Notes: generated by a model not told the origin, from the sequence alone. DNA of 64,000 bases from Oribacterium sp. WCC10 (GCF_900113415.1 NZ_FOPH01000017.1:1-64000); one strand, 5' to 3'. Counted from the first letter of the stretch, positions 1-9,606 are shown. Program-made: numbers and translations.

Positions 1-392
1 ATTCGGACCTCCGACTACCTATAGACCATTTGCCGTTCTCCCTTTTTGGTCGTTCGATATTCCATCCCTTCACACTAGGAACGGAGTCTATGGGTTCTCC
101 CCTGTTGACACTCCATCTTTGTATTACATGAATAGCTCCTTCCGACACCGCCAAAGCATCTGCCATCTCGCCATAACGAAGGCAGATATATCGACTTCCG
201 TACTGTCAACTACGTCGTCCTTTGGATTTATAGTCTTTCGGTGCTCAATCACTATCCCTGCAACCATGCTGTCTACGCTTCGTGTAGCACGTTACCATAC
301 CACACGCAAGACTCGCTTCCGATGCTGCGGCTTACAGCTTATCGGGCGGACGTTTGCAATCCACTATATGAAGCGCCCTTAGCAGGGCGCAC
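1..392 (-). mobile_element. Group II intron, 5' portion (runs off the left edge)
   Basis: Read on the minus strand, the sequence begins at 392 with GTGCGCCC, the conserved GUGYG 5' end of bacterial group II introns. It continues with tracts typical of domains I-III, such as GGGATGGAAT, AGACTCCGTTCC and GGAGAACCCATAGAC. No open frame of any length with protein character is present, as expected for the ribozyme part that precedes the intron-encoded reverse transcriptase, which would lie beyond base 1. The 5' exon is the large gene at 379-4065, whose reading frame runs 14 bases into the intron and stops there. The intron is therefore inserted inside that gene in the same orientation. The class was not assigned, because domains V/VI and the maturase are outside the window. 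Confidence 0.85.
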
Positions 393-3300
393 TGACAGGC
401 ACCAACGTCTTGATATTTTCCTTTTTTCTGCCAACCTTTCTTATTTCAGATGCATCTGAATGGTTTAGCTCAACAAGAATATGAATTATTTCGATTTCAT
501 GTCCGTTGAAATCTACAAGCTGTCTTATGATATCAAAGCCATCAAAATCATCAGAAAAATCCTTCACTACACAATTTGATGATTCCAGGTCCTCTATACT
601 TGACTGTATTCCTTTACCACTAAAAGCATTGGCATAATCTTTTTCAAACAGTTTAGATAAATAATCCCGGTACGATTTCCATTTTTTCTGACTCGTATCA
701 CTATCATTCACTGAATACGCCAACATAAATACGGGACTTCTGTAATCCACATCGTTCCCTAAAACTTTTGCCATATGATCTTTATATGTTGCTTTACCTG
801 AGAATTTACCCAATACAAATGCCTCAAACAGCTCCCTATCTGAACGTGGCTTTACACTAGAAATCATCATATCAACTTCAGACGAAGATTCTACACCGAG
901 CTGCTTCCATATATTCCCTGTAGTACTCATCTTTTGCTGAACAGCAGCAGTTACATTAAACAGTTCCGTATATGCCATATTGAAACATTCACGGAATAAG
1001 ATACTTACATGGTCTTCCATAATTTTAGCTAACTGTTTTGAGTCTTTCCCCCTTGCATTTAACAACTTATTTACTTCCAACAGATATGGTACTGAACCCT
1101 TTATAGTCCGACAGGTATTAATCACTGCTTTCAGTAAGAAAGCTCCATACCAATCTACGTCAGCCTCAATTGGTATACTACATTCCGCAAGTAATTTGGA
1201 TTTATCGGCAATAGGTCTGGTCATATAACTACGTAAATAATGTACTATGTTCTCATCTTCATCTACACCAGTTGGCCTGCATCTTAATGTGGTATCCGGT
1301 TCTTCATGATGATTTTCATCTTTGTTTTCGCTGTTAGAATCCATCATCATATACAGCATAGTACCATCAAGTCGTATGGCAGTTGTATCTTGAATATGCA
1401 AAAACAAAACAGATATATTTTTTTCAAGCATTCGACCCACATCTGCCAATAGCCCTAAATATTTATTTCTAAGATCTTCATCCCATGCTTCTATTTCTCC
1501 TAATGTAAACTCATATATCCATCTGAAATCATCATTAATTCCTTTACGGTCTATTGATAAATCCTCTGTCGTATCTGTGCCCTTTAAGTTGTTTAACATA
1601 ACATAGATGCAGTATAAATAATTGTAGCACGCAGAAAATGAATACTTCTTCCTATCCTTCCCCTCAAGTATCAGTCTCCACTCATGCAACGCCATTTTGT
1701 AATCTTTAACACTTGAAATATCATGAGTTGTCATGGCAGCAAGAAAAAATGTGTCGCCGGTTTTTCTTAATTCTTCAAATCTTCCGGAAATATAAAGAAA
1801 TCTCTTTTTCAAACTCTCCGCTTCTAGATACACTGTACTGTTCTCTGAAAATCCTCTGTTTTTATAGAACGAAAGACGATTGTTCAAATCAGACTCAATA
1901 TATGGATAGAGACATTCGATTTTCCTCTCCAGCACACAATCTATATATTTCTCATTATTGATTTTGGGGACAAGTTCCGCTTTCTCTGATCTACCAACGA
2001 TTCTTGAAATCTCCTTGATAATTTCTTTCACCACATCATCGTCATCAAGAAGTCCCGAAAATAATACGAGCTCAGAGAGCTCACATCCAAGTAACTTATC
2101 AAGAAATGCTTCAAACAACTCACTACTCGTTTTTATAGATTCAAACGCAGCTTTAACAACTCCGTCCATGTCATACATTACGATATTGTCATAATTCAGA
2201 GCTGAGGTTGATATCATTATTTTATCAAGAAGTTCTTCCAATAGAACCATTGCATCTTTATCAGAAGCTGCTTTTGTCAAAAACGCTATGCTGATTTTAA
2301 GCCTATACTCAAAGTACTTAATTTGCTTTTCTTTATCGCTATAATCAAAACCAAAAAGTGTTTTCTTTTCATCCAAAGGCAATACAGAAATATGCCGTTC
2401 AAATATCTCTCTGCTGAATGATTCTTTAAATACTCTTACATCAATAAAATGACTGAATCCGTCATTTTCACCCACCAGCACTCTATACATGGATTCATAT
2501 GCGGTTTGAAGAAGGCCAGCTATAATTTCACCTGCAAAATAACCTGCGTCGAGCGCTTTGTCTGTATACTCTGCAAGAAGATAAAAGCATCTACTATGCT
2601 CTACATCACTGTGTTCGGATTCCATAATGGCTTTAAAATAGTCCGAAACCCCATTAGAAATCCGTTCCCCATAATTTCTTTTAAAACCAAGGTCCATCAA
2701 ATGTTTGTATACGCAATAATATGGGTTATCATATGTATCGGATTTCCTTGAGCATTTATTCTGATGTACCAAATATAACATGACATCCAGTATATCCCTG
2801 GTTTCCGGAAAATAAGTTCTCTGCGCATAAAAGTCAAAAACCTTTTCAATCACATCACACAAGGATGATACATACTCACGAATCTGTGTTTTTTCCATCG
2901 GAACATTAGAAAGCAACAGCTTTGCTCCCGGATAAAATGTTTCCGAATGAAGCATCATTTCCAAAATGCTTTCCCCTGGAACTGATATGTTTGAAGTTGT
3001 TATTCTGTCACTGTCGAAATATATTTTGAGCAACTTATAGACATCTTTCCTGCCCATAAGCTCCACGTATCTGATATTATTAATGATGCTTCCGAGATAA
3101 AAATAATCGCCCCATCTTTTTCTATATTGGCAAATATAAGTATCTTCATATAAAGGTGAAGTATAATTTCGAAACACTCTGTTCTCGTCACTTATGAATT
3201 TTTCAAATCTTTCACGTGATAAATCTAACCCTTTGTAGTAACAAAACATTGCTGCATTAATGAATTTATCAAGTTCAGAAGAACCGGATACATATTTACT

Positions 3301-4065
3301 GTCATTCTCAACGGCTGTTGCTATAGTCTGTAAAAGACGCTCCTTACTTTTATAATCATCATTATCCCGGACATAATCAACAACTTCAGGAGATAACCCT
3401 ATCTGAAATGCTATTCGAAACCACTTTTCAGATAGAACCTTGACATCCTCATCCGAAGAAACATAGTCCCAAAGCCTTGCCATAGCCTTAGTGATGTTAC
3501 TGCTATGTCTCCCCTCTGAAAGATATGCTTTATCTCCAATCCGTTCCACAAAATTGTTATCAAAGAACCAATCAATTTTCGGTACGCTATCACAGACAGC
3601 CCTCCACTGATCCAGCATACCGGTCAAGTCCTCAACCTTGATCCAGTATTTTCCTACCGTCATATCACTTTGATCATCCACCCATAGAATAAATCTCAAT
3701 ATGTCGGCATCAACATCCGCTGTACAATCTTTCCAAGTCTCATCCTGCCCTTTGTGGGTATGATGTCCGATAATATGATAATGTCCATAGCAAGTCTCCA
3801 CCCATCCTCTACTTATGAGATCTTCTACAGTATAACTAAACTCCGGGTTCTCATTCTTGTATAATTCAATCAGTATGGAAACCTCATCATTCTGTACCGC
3901 ATCCGACTCCAGCAGTGCCTTTTTGTAAAGCTGAAATAGTATATCTGTAAGAGGAAAATCAATTGTTGCTCCAGGTGCATAATTCCTTTCTCTGCTGCCA
4001 ATACAATATTTCACTTTAGAGATTAATTCTTCACGTTCTCTGTAAAATGCCATGCTACAAAGCAT
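379..4065 (-). CDS. Very large uncharacterised protein, interrupted by a group II intron
   Basis: An open frame of 1228 codons. The ATG at 4065 follows a GGAGG site at good spacing. I do not recognise a domain: there is no Walker motif, no membrane segment and no signal peptide. The product looks mostly helical, acidic and soluble, with a small poly-Asp/Asn patch around residues 935-955. The last four residues (SAPC) and the stop codon come from the first bases of the intron at 392, so the natural protein continues into a 3' exon beyond the window. Precise splicing would restore it, while no splicing gives this truncated form. Its neighbour is a HEPN remnant of the type found in phage-defence proteins, so a defence role is possible but unsupported by any motif. 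Confidence 0.75.
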   Translation of the reverse strand: MLCSMAFYREREELISKVKYCIGSRERNYAPGATIDFPLTDILFQLYKKALLESDAVQNDEVSILIELYKNENPEFSYTVEDLISRGWVETCYGHYHIIGHHTHKGQDETWKDCTADVDADILRFILWVDDQSDMTVGKYWIKVEDLTGMLDQWRAVCDSVPKIDWFFDNNFVERIGDKAYLSEGRHSSNITKAMARLWDYVSSDEDVKVLSEKWFRIAFQIGLSPEVVDYVRDNDDYKSKERLLQTIATAVENDSKYVSGSSELDKFINAAMFCYYKGLDLSRERFEKFISDENRVFRNYTSPLYEDTYICQYRKRWGDYFYLGSIINNIRYVELMGRKDVYKLLKIYFDSDRITTSNISVPGESILEMMLHSETFYPGAKLLLSNVPMEKTQIREYVSSLCDVIEKVFDFYAQRTYFPETRDILDVMLYLVHQNKCSRKSDTYDNPYYCVYKHLMDLGFKRNYGERISNGVSDYFKAIMESEHSDVEHSRCFYLLAEYTDKALDAGYFAGEIIAGLLQTAYESMYRVLVGENDGFSHFIDVRVFKESFSREIFERHISVLPLDEKKTLFGFDYSDKEKQIKYFEYRLKISIAFLTKAASDKDAMVLLEELLDKIMISTSALNYDNIVMYDMDGVVKAAFESIKTSSELFEAFLDKLLGCELSELVLFSGLLDDDDVVKEIIKEISRIVGRSEKAELVPKINNEKYIDCVLERKIECLYPYIESDLNNRLSFYKNRGFSENSTVYLEAESLKKRFLYISGRFEELRKTGDTFFLAAMTTHDISSVKDYKMALHEWRLILEGKDRKKYSFSACYNYLYCIYVMLNNLKGTDTTEDLSIDRKGINDDFRWIYEFTLGEIEAWDEDLRNKYLGLLADVGRMLEKNISVLFLHIQDTTAIRLDGTMLYMMMDSNSENKDENHHEEPDTTLRCRPTGVDEDENIVHYLRSYMTRPIADKSKLLAECSIPIEADVDWYGAFLLKAVINTCRTIKGSVPYLLEVNKLLNARGKDSKQLAKIMEDHVSILFRECFNMAYTELFNVTAAVQQKMSTTGNIWKQLGVESSSEVDMMISSVKPRSDRELFEAFVLGKFSGKATYKDHMAKVLGNDVDYRSPVFMLAYSVNDSDTSQKKWKSYRDYLSKLFEKDYANAFSGKGIQSSIEDLESSNCVVKDFSDDFDGFDIIRQLVDFNGHEIEIIHILVELNHSDASEIRKVGRKKENIKTLVPVSAPC

Positions 4066-4213
4066 CTATAACCTCCATCATCCGATTTCTTAATATCATC
4101 AAACCAATTGAAGAAAGCAACAAAAACATGAATTTGCTGGTTTTATATCTCGTATAAACATGCCTATCTCATTTAGAAACAAATACAGATTATGTTAATA
4201 TAAGCAACTGTAA

Positions 4214-4450
4214 TTATCTTATTAATGCCTGATCCAGCAGCTTCTGTATCTCAGCATCCTCATACCCCAATTCCCTCAAGACAATTGCGTAATTCAAGTG
4301 TTCTACCAATCGAATTGATTTGACAGCCTTAATGTCAGGGTGATATTCTCTTTTTTCATGCGCCAGTTCATTACGCCATGTATTAGCCGCCTCAGCCAGT
4401 ATTTCAATGTCCTCAGGTTTAAACCAATCCTCTGACAAACCTGGTCTCAA
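4214..4450 (-). pseudogene. C-terminal remnant of a HEPN-domain protein (ApeA-like)
   Basis: About 78 codons remain. They contain RNELAH, an R-x4-H motif as used by HEPN ribonuclease domains, followed by the LNYAIVLRELGY-type final helix seen at the C-terminus of ApeA-like HEPN proteins. Those proteins are usually several hundred residues long. Here the frame upstream closes at a TGA roughly 25 bases before the listed start, and no good ribosome site or start exists (the first candidate is TTG). I read it as the tail of a deleted gene. It lies just upstream of the large uncharacterised gene, so both may be relics of one defence locus. Confidence 0.6.
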
Positions 4451-4552
4451 AGCCTTCCAACCTTCATAAACTTTTCACACTGCAATCTATTTAAGTGTCA
4501 TTGTTTCATGAATACGCCACGGGCTCAAGGATACGTAAGTTTTACTACTTAC

Positions 4553-5881
4553 TCATCTGCCTGCACCTCCGAACTCATAAATCGGTCGGAAATAATTCTT
4601 CCAGATCCACTCTCCGTTCTTGTAATAACCGGTAACAATGGATGTTACGGAATAGGCTGTGGGTATCTCCCGCTTCATAACCCTGTAGTCGCCGAAGTCA
4701 CCATCTATTTCATACTTTTCAAAGTATCCGCCGATGTTGTCCCAATAATTCTGATGTGCCAGCCTTTTCTCCGGCAGATTCTGAATCTGCGTCGTCCACA
4801 TCTGATACTGGATGTATGTTGTGTTATCTTCTTCGAAGTTAAAATCCTGATCTGCGATCCAGTAGAGGTCATTATGATACTGATACACCCAGCAATGGCA
4901 GTCCGGCCGATATACACGAGGAATGCCAGCCGCTATAAACTCCGCATCTATATTCGGTGCTGCGAAGTTCTCTTCAGGGAAATAATGAACGCCAGCTGAC
5001 GATATGAACACACCCGTGGATAAGGGCAATGTCAGCGGCCATTGAATCAGTACTTCGTACTCACCGTCTTCTGCTTCTCCACTCGCCGTAAAGCCAACGT
5101 TCGTGTAATCCCGGTCGCAGAGGAAATAATCATTTACATCAGGTCGAGCCAGTCCATACTCCATATTCAGCATTATCTGTTCTCCGTTGTCAGCCGAATG
5201 CAGAAGCAGCTTCGGAGTACCCATGGGATAATCGTAACGAAAGGCAAAGCCATTAAGTTCGACTTTACCATCATGCAAAAAAGCCTTATCAATCTGAAAA
5301 CAGTAAGCTCTTGATGTAGTATCCGCTTCCACACCGATTGCTCCGCGCCCGTGGATATAGACTCCGAGACAGACTATCATGAAAACAAGGCTAATGGATG
5401 TGATCACCGCCGTCCTGCGTTTCCCGGAGGCCAGTATGCTGACAAGGGTGAAAAGCTCGATACCAATCACAGCGCCGAGCGTGTTCGAAAACACATCATC
5501 CCACTCAAACAGTCCTCTCATCAGAAACAGCTGGAGCGTCTCGATTGTGAGGGAGAACAGGATAGCAGTCCCCGTTATCACGGCTACTCTGGACTTGTGG
5601 TTGGAGGTCGGCAGGACAGAGCTCACCAAAAAACCAAACGGAATAAACATAGCTATATTGGCCATGATTTCGTCTCTCAGATTTGTATCCCCTGCAAACC
5701 ACCGCTTATAGGAACAGAACAGTTCAAACCTGGCTATATGATATCCCGTCGGCCGTTTCAGCACAGTGAACCACAGGACAGTGAAAATGTAAACGAGTAG
5801 AAAGATCAGGCTCATCATATGCCTGGTGCGATTGTTTTCGATATGGGTCACCTCCCATGGATAATGACGGTTTAGTACCAC
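4553..5881 (-). CDS. VanZ-like integral membrane protein with a large extracytoplasmic domain
   Basis: A protein of up to 442 residues. The N-terminal third has four hydrophobic segments with the VanZ-family layout: FLLVYIFTVLWFTVLKRP, then NIAMFIPFGFL, then SLTIETLQLFLMRGLFEWDDV followed by NTLGAVIG. A fifth membrane segment near residues 165-185 leads into about 260 residues of soluble sequence with repeated aromatic and Asp-rich stretches and no recognised domain, likely outside the cell. The family is linked to surface or glycopeptide phenotypes but has no established reaction. The start is uncertain: a GGGAGGTG site sits inside the N-terminus of this frame, so translation may begin about 40-65 bases downstream of 5881. 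Confidence 0.75.
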   Translation of the reverse strand: MVLNRHYPWEVTHIENNRTRHMMSLIFLLVYIFTVLWFTVLKRPTGYHIARFELFCSYKRWFAGDTNLRDEIMANIAMFIPFGFLVSSVLPTSNHKSRVAVITGTAILFSLTIETLQLFLMRGLFEWDDVFSNTLGAVIGIELFTLVSILASGKRRTAVITSISLVFMIVCLGVYIHGRGAIGVEADTTSRAYCFQIDKAFLHDGKVELNGFAFRYDYPMGTPKLLLHSADNGEQIMLNMEYGLARPDVNDYFLCDRDYTNVGFTASGEAEDGEYEVLIQWPLTLPLSTGVFISSAGVHYFPEENFAAPNIDAEFIAAGIPRVYRPDCHCWVYQYHNDLYWIADQDFNFEEDNTTYIQYQMWTTQIQNLPEKRLAHQNYWDNIGGYFEKYEIDGDFGDYRVMKREIPTAYSVTSIVTGYYKNGEWIWKNYFRPIYEFGGAGR

Positions 5882-5969
5882 AGAATCGGTAAAATGTCAA
5901 ATAACTCATGTTAATTAAGACAAGCTCACAAATTATTACGTTTATATCGCATCTCTGCGCCTGAGCCTA

Positions 5970-6272
5970 CTAGCAAGAACAAACCAACGCTGCCCTCAGT
6001 TCTTCTAAAGGACCATTGGAAAACGACAGATCCCGGTCATGTCCCATATCTATCACATACAACGGATAATCCGGCACAAATTGCCTTACTCTCTTATCGA
6101 TATCCACCATATCATGCATCGACCTCGGTCCATCCCAAACGTCCTCGCCTGTATAAAACACAACTGTAATTATAGGCGTTACCTTCTTCCACTTTGAAAC
6201 GCCTGAAAGACGTTCATCTACTGTCCATGATCTCTTGTCCCAGGCACACGGTTCAATGTTTCTACCCATCAA
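5970..6272 (-). pseudogene. Rpn/YhgA-like PD-(D/E)XK protein, N-terminally truncated
   Basis: About 100 codons with the signature of the Rpn/YhgA transposase-like nuclease family: VTPIITVVFYTGEDVWDGPR followed by SMHDMVDIDKRVRQFVPDY. Whole members are about 250-330 residues, with the catalytic PD-(D/E)XK residues in the part missing here. The C-terminal part after FVPDY is also shorter than usual. No convincing ribosome site precedes the first ATG. It is best read as a fragment left by recombination in this junction zone. Confidence 0.65.
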
Positions 6273-6294
6273 CTATAACTGTTTTTGAAGAACT

Positions 6295-7134
6295 TCAGCT
6301 CTCGCGTACACTCGGCTCCAGCCACACTTCCCTGGAAACAACCTTGTCTCCCCTTATCATGCTGTTCGTCCCGTTAAGCGGCACAACCACCACGCGATAG
6401 TTACCGGACTCATTAACAAGCTCCTTCAGGTCATACTCCAGCACATTCTCCACCCTCATTGTCTTTTCCTGTGCCTTGATCTTTTCGTCCTTCTCGGTCC
6501 CCGTTGGTCCCTTGCCCACATCTCCGAACACTTCCATGGTCTCCTTATGTGCCTTCGTGTTCGACTCGTCAGCAATCACGGTCCTGTAAGACCAACCATC
6601 CTTCATCACCTTTACCTCATAGGCTGAAGAACCCAATGCCTCGTCCCACGACACTATTCCCTCCGGCGATATCTTTACAGAATTAACACTTCCGGTGTGC
6701 GTCAATGCAAGCTTTGCTATCTTTACCTTTACAGTCGCATCATACCCGTCATTGTTCACTTTGACTTCCTCAACAGTAACACCGCTCCCCGCTGTTCCTC
6801 CGGCAAGAAGATTAGTCACACTGACGTCTTCTTTCTTAAGATTAAACTTATAACTGTTCTTACCGGTCAAACTTATCAGGAATTCCGGTTCGTCATCCAG
6901 TCCCCATACAGGGTCCTTATGGTTAATCGTCATAACACTGACTTCATAATCACTATTCTCCTTATCGTTATTGATTATAATGTTCTCCGTCCCCACGCTC
7001 TCACCGATCTGTATTTCCGGTTCTATCGTCAATGCCAACGACCGGATCGTCTTCGCAAAAGCCGCCCCGGTTGTTGACCCACTCAGAACCATTAAAACAA
7101 CTAATACTCTCAAAAAATATCCTGCTCTCTTCAC
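6295..7134 (-). CDS. Secreted protein of unknown function with beta-rich domains
   Basis: A 279-residue product starting with GTG at 7134. The N-terminus is a clear signal peptide (KR, then a hydrophobic run, then AAFA at residues 23-27). The mature part is beta-strand rich. Residues 150-190 (VKISPEGIVSWDEALGSSAY) resemble a fibronectin type III strand pattern, in which W and SAYEV are typical. No sortase motif or membrane anchor is present, so it is either released or truncated at the C-terminus. It lies between an Rpn fragment and a glycosyltransferase fragment and has no obvious operon partner. Confidence 0.7.
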   Translation of the reverse strand: MKRAGYFLRVLVVLMVLSGSTTGAAFAKTIRSLALTIEPEIQIGESVGTENIIINNDKENSDYEVSVMTINHKDPVWGLDDEPEFLISLTGKNSYKFNLKKEDVSVTNLLAGGTAGSGVTVEEVKVNNDGYDATVKVKIAKLALTHTGSVNSVKISPEGIVSWDEALGSSAYEVKVMKDGWSYRTVIADESNTKAHKETMEVFGDVGKGPTGTEKDEKIKAQEKTMRVENVLEYDLKELVNESGNYRVVVVPLNGTNSMIRGDKVVSREVWLEPSVRES

Positions 7135-7224
7135 GACTCTATCCCTCTATGAAATATCACACTTGTTTAATGTGATTAAAAACGTGGGAAAGACTTGTAA
7201 AAACAGTCTGTCAACCTACCGGAG

Positions 7225-7830
7225 CTAAAGTTTATAAAAAATTCCCGATACACGGTTCCAATGTGCTTGGAGCATGCCCACATGTTGAGAAATCACCAAT
7301 ACGAAGGTCGAGGAGCTTCTGGTTTCGTGCGCCCGTATCATACTGAATATAACCCAATCAAAAACTTTGAACACCGGATAGAGAAATGGATGATGCTCTT
7401 TCATGAAGGAGTTTATAGGATGTACATCCATTAAATCGAAAACTGCTTTTACGTCCTTATCTCTGATATATGGCCATACCGGCCTGAAGGCAGTAATCAT
7501 TCCTGTCGCCGGTGTAATAATAAGATTTGGCTTTTCAACGGTTTTCCATAGTTTCTTCAGGTTCCAGGTGAAGTTCAGTTCGAAAAGTACACGTCTGAAG
7601 GAAATGCTCTTATGGTAAGGCGTAGTGGGAACCAGCATAATCTTCAGATTATCTTGAACTGATATTGCCTCTTCCGACCTAATTTTATTAAGTCTTCTAG
7701 AATAATTCGATGTCCACCACACACAGTTATAGTTTTTTGAAAGCTCTCGTCCGAATCTTAAGTATCGTATTTCCTGGGTGTTTTCCCCTGGAATCAGTCC
7801 ATAGGGATACACAAACCATATTGTTTTCAC
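7225..7830 (-). pseudogene. GT4-type glycosyltransferase, N-terminal half only
   Basis: About 201 residues that match the acceptor-binding half of a GT-B fold glycosyltransferase: IWFVYPYGLIPGE, then RYLRFGRELSKNY, a PNLIITPATGM strand and the FDLMDVHP turn. Family members are about 380-420 residues. The nucleotide-sugar domain with its E-x7-E motif is absent, and the last 20 residues look unrelated. The next gene starts only 90 bases on, so the second half has been deleted. It closes the 3' end of the polysaccharide operon. Confidence 0.7.
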
Positions 7831-7845
7831 TTATGATGCTCCTGC

Positions 7846-8379
7846 TCAATCAGCGACGGTTGTCGCCGCGAGCCAATATTTCTTCCCATTCCATTTAATC
7901 TGCTGTTCATGGAAAGTGTAAGTTGTTGTATCGATATTGTCTGGATATCCGGTGATCCCTTCTCCTGTCATCTTGGCCACAGCCTCTTTGCGGCACCAGA
8001 TACGGGTAAAGTCACCGTCGTACACAGCTTTCTCAGCATCTCTTAGCGACCGCTCTATCAGATGTGGAGGGTAGGAGGTTTTAATGATTTCCACGTCCAC
8101 ACCAACCAGATGATCGGATATTGCTACAACGCAGATACCATGACTGTGAGAGAGGCTGAAATAGATGCTGGAATCAAGTAGGTAAGGCTTACCGGTATCT
8201 GTGAATGTGACATCTCCTATCGGAAGGCCGTTTTCCTGTATTGTTTGATAGAGAAGATTCCAAACTGAATAAGATGCATATTTAACAATTCCGTGGAGAC
8301 CACCCAGATGCTCGGATAAAACAGTTCCGAGTGGCGGGATTGTTTCGGTTTCAGTAATTGGAGCCCATTTGACGGTCAT
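7846..8379 (-). CDS. Sfp-type 4'-phosphopantetheinyl transferase
   Basis: This enzyme moves the 4'-phosphopantetheine arm from CoA to the serine of carrier proteins. The product is about 177 residues, shorter than Sfp (about 224) but complete at the core: VGVDVE carries the magnesium-binding Asp/Glu and FTRIWCRKEAVAKMTGEG is the W-x-x-KEA motif. The gene overlaps the upstream ferredoxin gene by about 30 bases. Its presence in this locus is best explained by the two acyl carrier proteins at 19512-19983, which need priming. Whether it also serves the housekeeping AcpP cannot be told. The ATG at 8379 is preferred to the TTG just before it. Confidence 0.88.
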   Translation of the reverse strand: MTVKWAPITETETIPPLGTVLSEHLGGLHGIVKYASYSVWNLLYQTIQENGLPIGDVTFTDTGKPYLLDSSIYFSLSHSHGICVVAISDHLVGVDVEIIKTSYPPHLIERSLRDAEKAVYDGDFTRIWCRKEAVAKMTGEGITGYPDNIDTTTYTFHEQQIKWNGKKYWLAATTVAD

Positions 8380-8581
8380 CAAGACTTTGTTTCCCCTTTA
8401 TCGGGCATACCTTTAAGCACATATAGCATCTTACACACTTCGTCTCATCTATTGCTGGATACTCAAATCCCTCATCATCTTCTATCATTGAAATTGCCCC
8501 CTGTGGGCATATAGCAAAGCATGCCGTACAGCCACAGCATAATGCTTTGCTTTCATATAAAACCGGTAGTGCTTTCTGCAT
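8351..8581 (-). CDS. Small 2[4Fe-4S] ferredoxin
   Basis: About 76 residues with two clusters of cysteines, CGCTACFAICP and CVRCYMCLKVCP, the pattern of a bacterial 2[4Fe-4S] ferredoxin. A GGAGG site eight bases before the ATG at 8581 sets the start, and the site overlaps the stop of the FrhB-like gene upstream. In many related polysaccharide loci a ferredoxin domain of this type is fused to the N-terminus of the FrhB-like protein. Here both FrhB-like proteins lack it, so this protein probably supplies electrons to both. Confidence 0.85.
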   Translation of the reverse strand: MQKALPVLYESKALCCGCTACFAICPQGAISMIEDDEGFEYPAIDETKCVRCYMCLKVCPIKGKQSLDDRQMGSNY

Positions 8582-8595
8582 GAAACTTGCCTCCA

Positions 8596-9561
8596 TCAAA
8601 AATGAAGAGTCTTAAAAATCTTTCTTTTGATTCTTGTTAATAATGGCTGATGAATACTATGGACGATATACTTGCTTATATCTTTTCCTCCATTATGTTC
8701 GAAGAAACTATCCCTCTTGCTATTTCTATTAACCGATTTCACAACCGGTGAATTAGTTTGAATAACAACATCGTTTTGAATCTCGCAAAGGTTTACTGTT
8801 TTTGATAACTCTTCTAAAATACGAATCGCTCTATCGTTATGAGCCAATATAATGCTTGTGCCTTTGTCATCAAAGAAATCTGGCAGTAGCGTGTGCACAC
8901 CCCAGAAATCAGCTATTGTGAAATCTGATTCTCGTTCAATACCTCTAAAACTACACTCATAGCAAGATTCTCTTAAGTACAGATTATTTAAGAATCCTCT
9001 CATGTAAGGATCCTTATGCTGAGATTGTAAATATGAGTTTCCATTATCGAAATCTATCCGAAGCCCAAAATTCCTCCATCCGTTTGTCTTGTCGCGGAAA
9101 TTAATATTGGTAATCTTTTTGTCTTCAGACACTTCTCTCAAATATCTACGCCAAACCATTCTGCTCGGAACTCCGTGACAAATAAAATCAATTGTCACCA
9201 GTAATTCTTTCCAAGCATTATCCTTTATTGTATTTGTCAGATACGAAATAAGGCCTTCAACCTGACATGGCGTTCCACAAAAAAGCACCTTTTCCCCAGA
9301 AAGCAATGCTCCCCTCACGTTAGTATAAGTATTGCCCATCGAGGATTGCACATACTTACTCTGCATAATCCTTTGCAAATCTTGAATACTACTACATGCT
9401 TCGTGATGCACTTGCCATTCACTATCAAATGCAGCACCAAATACGATTCCACCTTCAGAAAGAGTCTTTTGAGCCATGGCATAGAAAACTCCACCCGAAG
9501 AACTCATTGCACGAATCGACTCATCCTTATTGTAAGCAGCAAATGATTTTGTAGTGCTCAT
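8596..9561 (-). CDS. FrhB-like (coenzyme F420 hydrogenase beta-family) flavo-iron-sulfur protein
   Basis: A 321-residue member of the F420 hydrogenase/dehydrogenase beta-subunit superfamily. Recognisable blocks are FCGTPCQVEGL, DFICHGVPSRMVWRRYL, INFRDKTNGW and CSFRGIERESDFTIADFWG, which carry the conserved cysteines for an iron-sulfur centre and the flavin region. The usual N-terminal ferredoxin domain is missing and is encoded separately downstream. Such proteins occur in surface-glycan loci next to pyruvyl transferases and acyltransferases, but their reaction there is not established. The start at 9561 has a GGAGGTGGCAGC site. Confidence 0.8.
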   Translation of the reverse strand: MSTTKSFAAYNKDESIRAMSSSGGVFYAMAQKTLSEGGIVFGAAFDSEWQVHHEACSSIQDLQRIMQSKYVQSSMGNTYTNVRGALLSGEKVLFCGTPCQVEGLISYLTNTIKDNAWKELLVTIDFICHGVPSRMVWRRYLREVSEDKKITNINFRDKTNGWRNFGLRIDFDNGNSYLQSQHKDPYMRGFLNNLYLRESCYECSFRGIERESDFTIADFWGVHTLLPDFFDDKGTSIILAHNDRAIRILEELSKTVNLCEIQNDVVIQTNSPVVKSVNRNSKRDSFFEHNGGKDISKYIVHSIHQPLLTRIKRKIFKTLHF

Positions 9562-9606
9562 GCTGCCACCTCCATTCCGTAGATGGTAGACGGCATTATT
9601 TGAGCG

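Noticed and set aside
119-459. Two short plus-strand frames at the left edge
   Set aside because: They lie in the ribozyme part of the group II intron on the opposite strand and have no protein character.
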